Program-made: the position numbers and the translations under genes
Part shown: piece after piece, positions 62,101 through 64,000 of the stretch
How positions within the stretch are numbered: the stretch's first letter is position 1
Layout of the letters: each line of letters opens with the position of its first letter
Origin: Tubiluchus corallicola
Taxonomy: Eukaryota; Priapulida; Priapulimorpha; Priapulimorphida; Tubiluchidae
NCBI GenBank assembly: GCA_030141605.1
Contig: JAQGDQ010000013.1
Location: 1,079,947-1,143,946, forward strand
DNA: 64,000 bases
Direction of reading: 5' to 3'
The notes under the pieces: generated by a model
What the model was told of the DNA's origin: nothing
Database searches by the model: none
Seen by the model: the letters and a program-made list of their open reading frames with translations, nothing else

Positions 62101-63383
62101 ACACTGCCTAGGATCTAATGAATAAATGCTTGCACGCTGCGTAGGATCTAATGAATAAATACTTGCACACTGCCTAGGATCTAATGAATAAATGCTTGCA
62201 CACTGCCTAGGATCTAACGAATAAATGCTTGTACACTGCGTAGGATCTAATGAATAAATGCTTGCACACTGCCTAGGATCTAATGAATAAATGCTTGCAC
62301 GCTGCGTAGGATCTAACGAATAAATGCTTGCACACTGCGTAGGATCTAATGAATAAATGCTTGCACACTGCCTAGGATCTAATGAATAAATGCTTGCACA
62401 CTGCCTAGGATCTAATGAATAAATGCTTGCACGCTGCCTAGGATCTAATGAATAAATGCTTGCACACTGCGTAGGATTATAACGCATAAATGCTTGCACA
62501 CTGCCTAGGATCTAATGAATAAATGCTTGCATGCTGTGTAGGATCTAATGAATAAATGCTTGTACACTGCGTAGGATCTAACGCATAAATGCTTGCACAC
62601 TGCGTATGATCTAATGAATAAATGCTTGCACACTACATAGGATCTAATGAATAAATGCTTGCACACTGCATAGGGTCTAATGAATAAATGCTTGCACACT
62701 ACATAGGGTCTAATGAATAAATGCTTGCACACTACATAGGGTCTAGCGAACAAATGCTTGCACACTGCATAGAGTCTAATGAACAAATGCTTGCACACTG
62801 CATAGGGTCTAAGGAATAAATGCTTGCACACTGCATAGGGTCTAATGAACAAAGGCTTGTACACTACATAGGGTCTAAGGAATAAATGTTTGCACACTGC
62901 ATAGGATCTAACGCATAAATGCTTGCACACTGCGTAGGATCTAATTAATAAATGCTTGCACACTGCATAGGGTCTAACGAATAAATGCTTGTACACTACA
63001 TAGGGTCTAAGGAATAAATGCTTGCACACTGCATAGGGTCTAGCGAATAAATGCTTGCACGCTGCATAGGGTCTAACGAATAAATGCTTGCACACTGCAT
63101 AGTTCTAACGAATAAATACTTGCTGTAGGATGTCTCCATTATAAAGAGCTTTAGAATTCTAAAAACTGTTTGCATTTTTTTGCACTAATTATTTGGTGTT
63201 CAAAAAGTTCTGCTGTTGAATACTTCATGATAAGCGTTTCTTGTTTTAACACTTCCACTAAGAGAGCTGTTTTGTTTTAGCTGAATGTGCCTATGTGTGA
63301 TACAGTTGATTACCTCGCCACCATGAATAGATTTGGACGGATGAAACTTAAGTTGCTGGTAGACATAATTCTTACTAGCAGTG
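41111..63383 (+). CDS. BAG6: BAG6 (large proline-rich quality-control chaperone), 5' and central exons, incomplete at window end
   Basis: Eighteen exons join in frame: 41111-41176, 42490-42531, 43950-44025, 45455-45654, 46167-46238, 47399-47536, 48194-48423, 48616-48736, 50228-50407, 51589-51684, 52626-52782, 52919-53140, 53356-53448, 54814-55281, 56055-56161, 56924-57137, 58822-59042, 63281-63383 (935 aa plus one base). Exon 16 could start at 56927. Exons 1-4 encode the ubiquitin-like domain (LELSVKTLDGQNRKF, VKEFKEHI, QRLIYRGRVLQDDKKLNEY, KVLHLVQRPPP). Exon 8 has the conserved LQDIVQLSSRLQPYLQRY. The middle is Pro/Gln/Ala-rich, with degenerate SAPHPxQGTP repeats in exon 14. Exon 17 carries PLQRLRPQLQEFVREKLL. 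BAG6, with UBL4A and GET4, shields hydrophobic segments, passes tail-anchored proteins to the GET pathway and routes mislocalised ones to ubiquitination. The C-terminal BAG-like domain lies beyond the window. An acceptor at 41062 precedes a 48-nt leader. Confidence 0.93.
43134..43535 (-). mobile_element. hAT-like MITE, copy 2, in BAG6 intron 2
   Basis: Reverse-orientation relative of 19696-20084 with ends CAGGGGCATATTAAG and, inverted, CAGGGGCGTATTAAC. The 8-bp flanks TTTTCGGA and CTTTCGGG agree at 6 positions, consistent with an aged 8-bp hAT target duplication. Confidence 0.82.
49476..49560 (+). mobile_element. pogo/Tigger-like terminal fragment in BAG6 intron 8
   Basis: Starts CAGTAAACTCTCACTATAAC, the style of pogo-like termini. 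It contains TATAACAGACT and its inverted copy AGTCTGTTATA about 35 bp on. No opposite terminus was found, so this is probably a fragment. Confidence 0.4.
50881..51266 (-). mobile_element. MITE family X, copy 1, in BAG6 intron 9
   Basis: Aligns along its whole length, in reverse orientation, with 56477-56866. The ends are ATAAACCTTTTCACAG and, inverted, ATAAGCCTTTTCATAG. Shared blocks include AGTAAATCACTCT, CTTTGACCTACAGCAACT and GTGTACCAGACGA. TA at the outermost terminal positions could be the target duplication of a Tc1/mariner-type MITE. Confidence 0.85.
51880..52120. mobile_element. possible hAT-like fragment in BAG6 intron 10
   Basis: The phrase TGGGGTTCCAAACTTTTTAG followed by ACCATTGACCCGTTAATGG resembles a common style of hAT terminus. 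No second terminus was found. Confidence 0.2.
53552..54373. mobile_element. 822-bp pogo/Tigger-like element in BAG6 intron 13
   Basis: The left end CAGTATAACACCATTATAGC and inverted right end CAGTACAACATTGTTATAAC match at most positions. TA precedes the left end; CA follows the right end, one base off a TA duplication. No transposase is visible. Confidence 0.6.
54690..54780 (-). mobile_element. terminal fragment of the 11088-type element in BAG6 intron 13
   Basis: On the minus strand it starts CATTAGGCGCAGCTTAGTAG and continues ACTCACTTTGGGAC, GAAGTGTTTTGACCCAATTA, matching 11088-11165. TA lies just outside at 54781-54782. The opposite terminus was not found. The element ends only 33 bp before BAG6 exon 14, so it sits in the splice-acceptor neighbourhood. 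Confidence 0.75.
56477..56866 (+). mobile_element. MITE family X, copy 2, in BAG6 intron 15
   Basis: The ends are ATAAGCTTTTTCACTGTTTC and, inverted, ATAAGCCTTTTCACAGTTTC. It is inverted relative to 50881-51266. The element ends 57 bp before exon 16. Confidence 0.85.
57138..58821. other. BAG6 intron 16, no gene recognised
   Basis: Contains a hAT-like terminal phrase (CAGAGGCGTAGCCAGGTGGG at 57223) and a short tandem duplication of GGCCAGCCCAAAGTAGGAC-type units near 58320-58395. Open frames here have no motif. Confidence 0.4.
59678..63122 (+). repeat. 33-bp minisatellite, about 104 copies, in BAG6 intron 17
   Basis: Each unit reads roughly GAATAAATGCTTGCACACTG then CRTAGGRTCTAAT. Variants fall into recurrent types (GCATAGGGTCTAA, ACATAGGGTCTAA, GCCTAGGATCTAA, GTGTAGGATCTAA). 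Most units contain AATAAA on the BAG6 sense strand. The 33-bp period gives long minus-strand frames of 11-residue repeats (CKHLFIRSYAV), which I regard as artefacts. The array begins 636 bp after exon 17 and ends about 160 bp before exon 18. Confidence 0.98.
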
Positions 63384-63534
63384 GTAAGTTTTGCTATGCC
63401 AATTATTCCTGTGTATTCATCATTTTTGAAATATGTGCTGAAGTGAATTGGTATTTTGGCTAAAGTTTACAATTCCCCACACACAAAGAATTAATTCGGA
63501 ATAATAGCAAATTACTATTATTAGGAATAAAGCA

Positions 63535-63620
63535 GATTAGATTAGAATTATGATTAGGATTATGTTTAGGGTTAGAGTTGGGGATAGGGTTAGGGTTGGG
63601 TTATAGTTAGGGCTACTGCT
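63535..63620. repeat. degenerate telomere-like TTAGGG stretch in BAG6 intron 18
   Basis: Irregular GATTAGAATTA, TTTAGGGTTAGAGTTGGG, ATAGGGTTAGGGTTGGG units, similar in character to the core of the foldback element at 26862-27061. No flanking inverted repeat was found here. Confidence 0.6.
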
Positions 63621-64000
63621 AGAGTTAGGGTATTTAAATTGTGTGGGTATTGTAAACTCCTTCAGGTATTTTTAACTGCATTTTGATGTACATAATACAT
63701 TTTGCATGTTTTAAGAGGTAGTTGTAATTGGTTTTTTCGCCTTTTTATACGTGAGCTGTGGGTCTGCACTGAATATCTGATTGATATAAAACTTTTAGCA
63801 ATCGGGAAAATGAGGTTTCTGTTAGGATTCAATCTCTGAACACTTTCTTATTAAATACACGAAAGGACCAGCTTCTAGGAATCAACATGTTTATTGAGCA
63901 ACGATTGTTTCGGCTACTATAGCCATTATTAAACTATAAATCAAGCCAAAAACAAGAATCAGTAATATGTTAATTATACAAAGGCACCGACTGAGGCTAC

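Noticed and set aside
59678-63095. Long minus-strand reading frames of 11-residue repeats (CKHLFIRSYAV-type)
   Set aside because: They follow from a 33-bp period without stop codons. Several frames are open at once, variants ignore codon sense, and no start or splice context exists.
59678-63122. CRISPR-like array
   Set aside because: Units are contiguous variants of one 33-bp sequence with no unique spacers, in an intron of an animal gene.

Overview
The window is animal nuclear DNA. It is AT-rich, with spliced genes carrying GT..AG introns of about 0.3-4 kb, long microsatellites, minisatellites and many short inverted-repeat transposons. The recognisable proteins are metazoan: RAE1, BAG6 and MARVEL-family tetraspans. 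The organism looks like an invertebrate. A tunicate (ascidian) or another phylum with spliced-leader trans-splicing is plausible, because all five confident genes have a good AG splice acceptor just upstream of their start codon. The species cannot be fixed from the sequence alone.

Layout. 1-3.4 kb: no confident gene; a hammerhead-ribozyme-like motif (minus strand, ~0.95 kb) and an AAT/ATT microsatellite. 3.66-4.42 kb (+): a secreted or surface protein with two divergent FN3-like repeats. 4.4-12 kb: gene-poor, with a 195-bp MITE, a 57-bp tandem repeat, an AT-rich dispersed repeat and a 942-bp TA-flanked CAGT-ended element. 12.3-17.7 kb and 26.7-32.4 kb (+): two tandem paralogues, A and B, of a four-exon MARVEL-domain gene, with homologous 3' regions. 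Between them lie a hAT-like MITE, an inverted duplication of an orphan coding-like unit and a decayed APE-type LINE. 35.0-35.2 kb (-): a terminal exon of an unrecognised gene. 36.7-37.7 kb: a pogo/Tigger-like non-autonomous element. 38.4-39.5 kb (+): RAE1 with an intronless coding region. 41.1-63.4 kb (+): eighteen exons, about 935 residues, of BAG6, running off the right edge before its BAG-like domain. BAG6 introns hold MITEs and, in intron 17, a 3.4-kb array of about 104 copies of a 33-bp unit.

The genes do not form one pathway. RAE1 acts in mRNA export and the spindle, BAG6 in cytosolic quality control of hydrophobic proteins, and the MARVEL proteins in membrane organisation. The most interesting observations are: complementary GA and CU tracts flanking MARVEL exon 3 in both paralogues; the BAG6 intron array, which puts an AATAAA hexamer on the sense strand in most repeat units; an inverted pair of ~390-bp MITEs flanking BAG6 exons 10-15; and a telomere-motif foldback insertion in paralogue B with an empty site in paralogue A.
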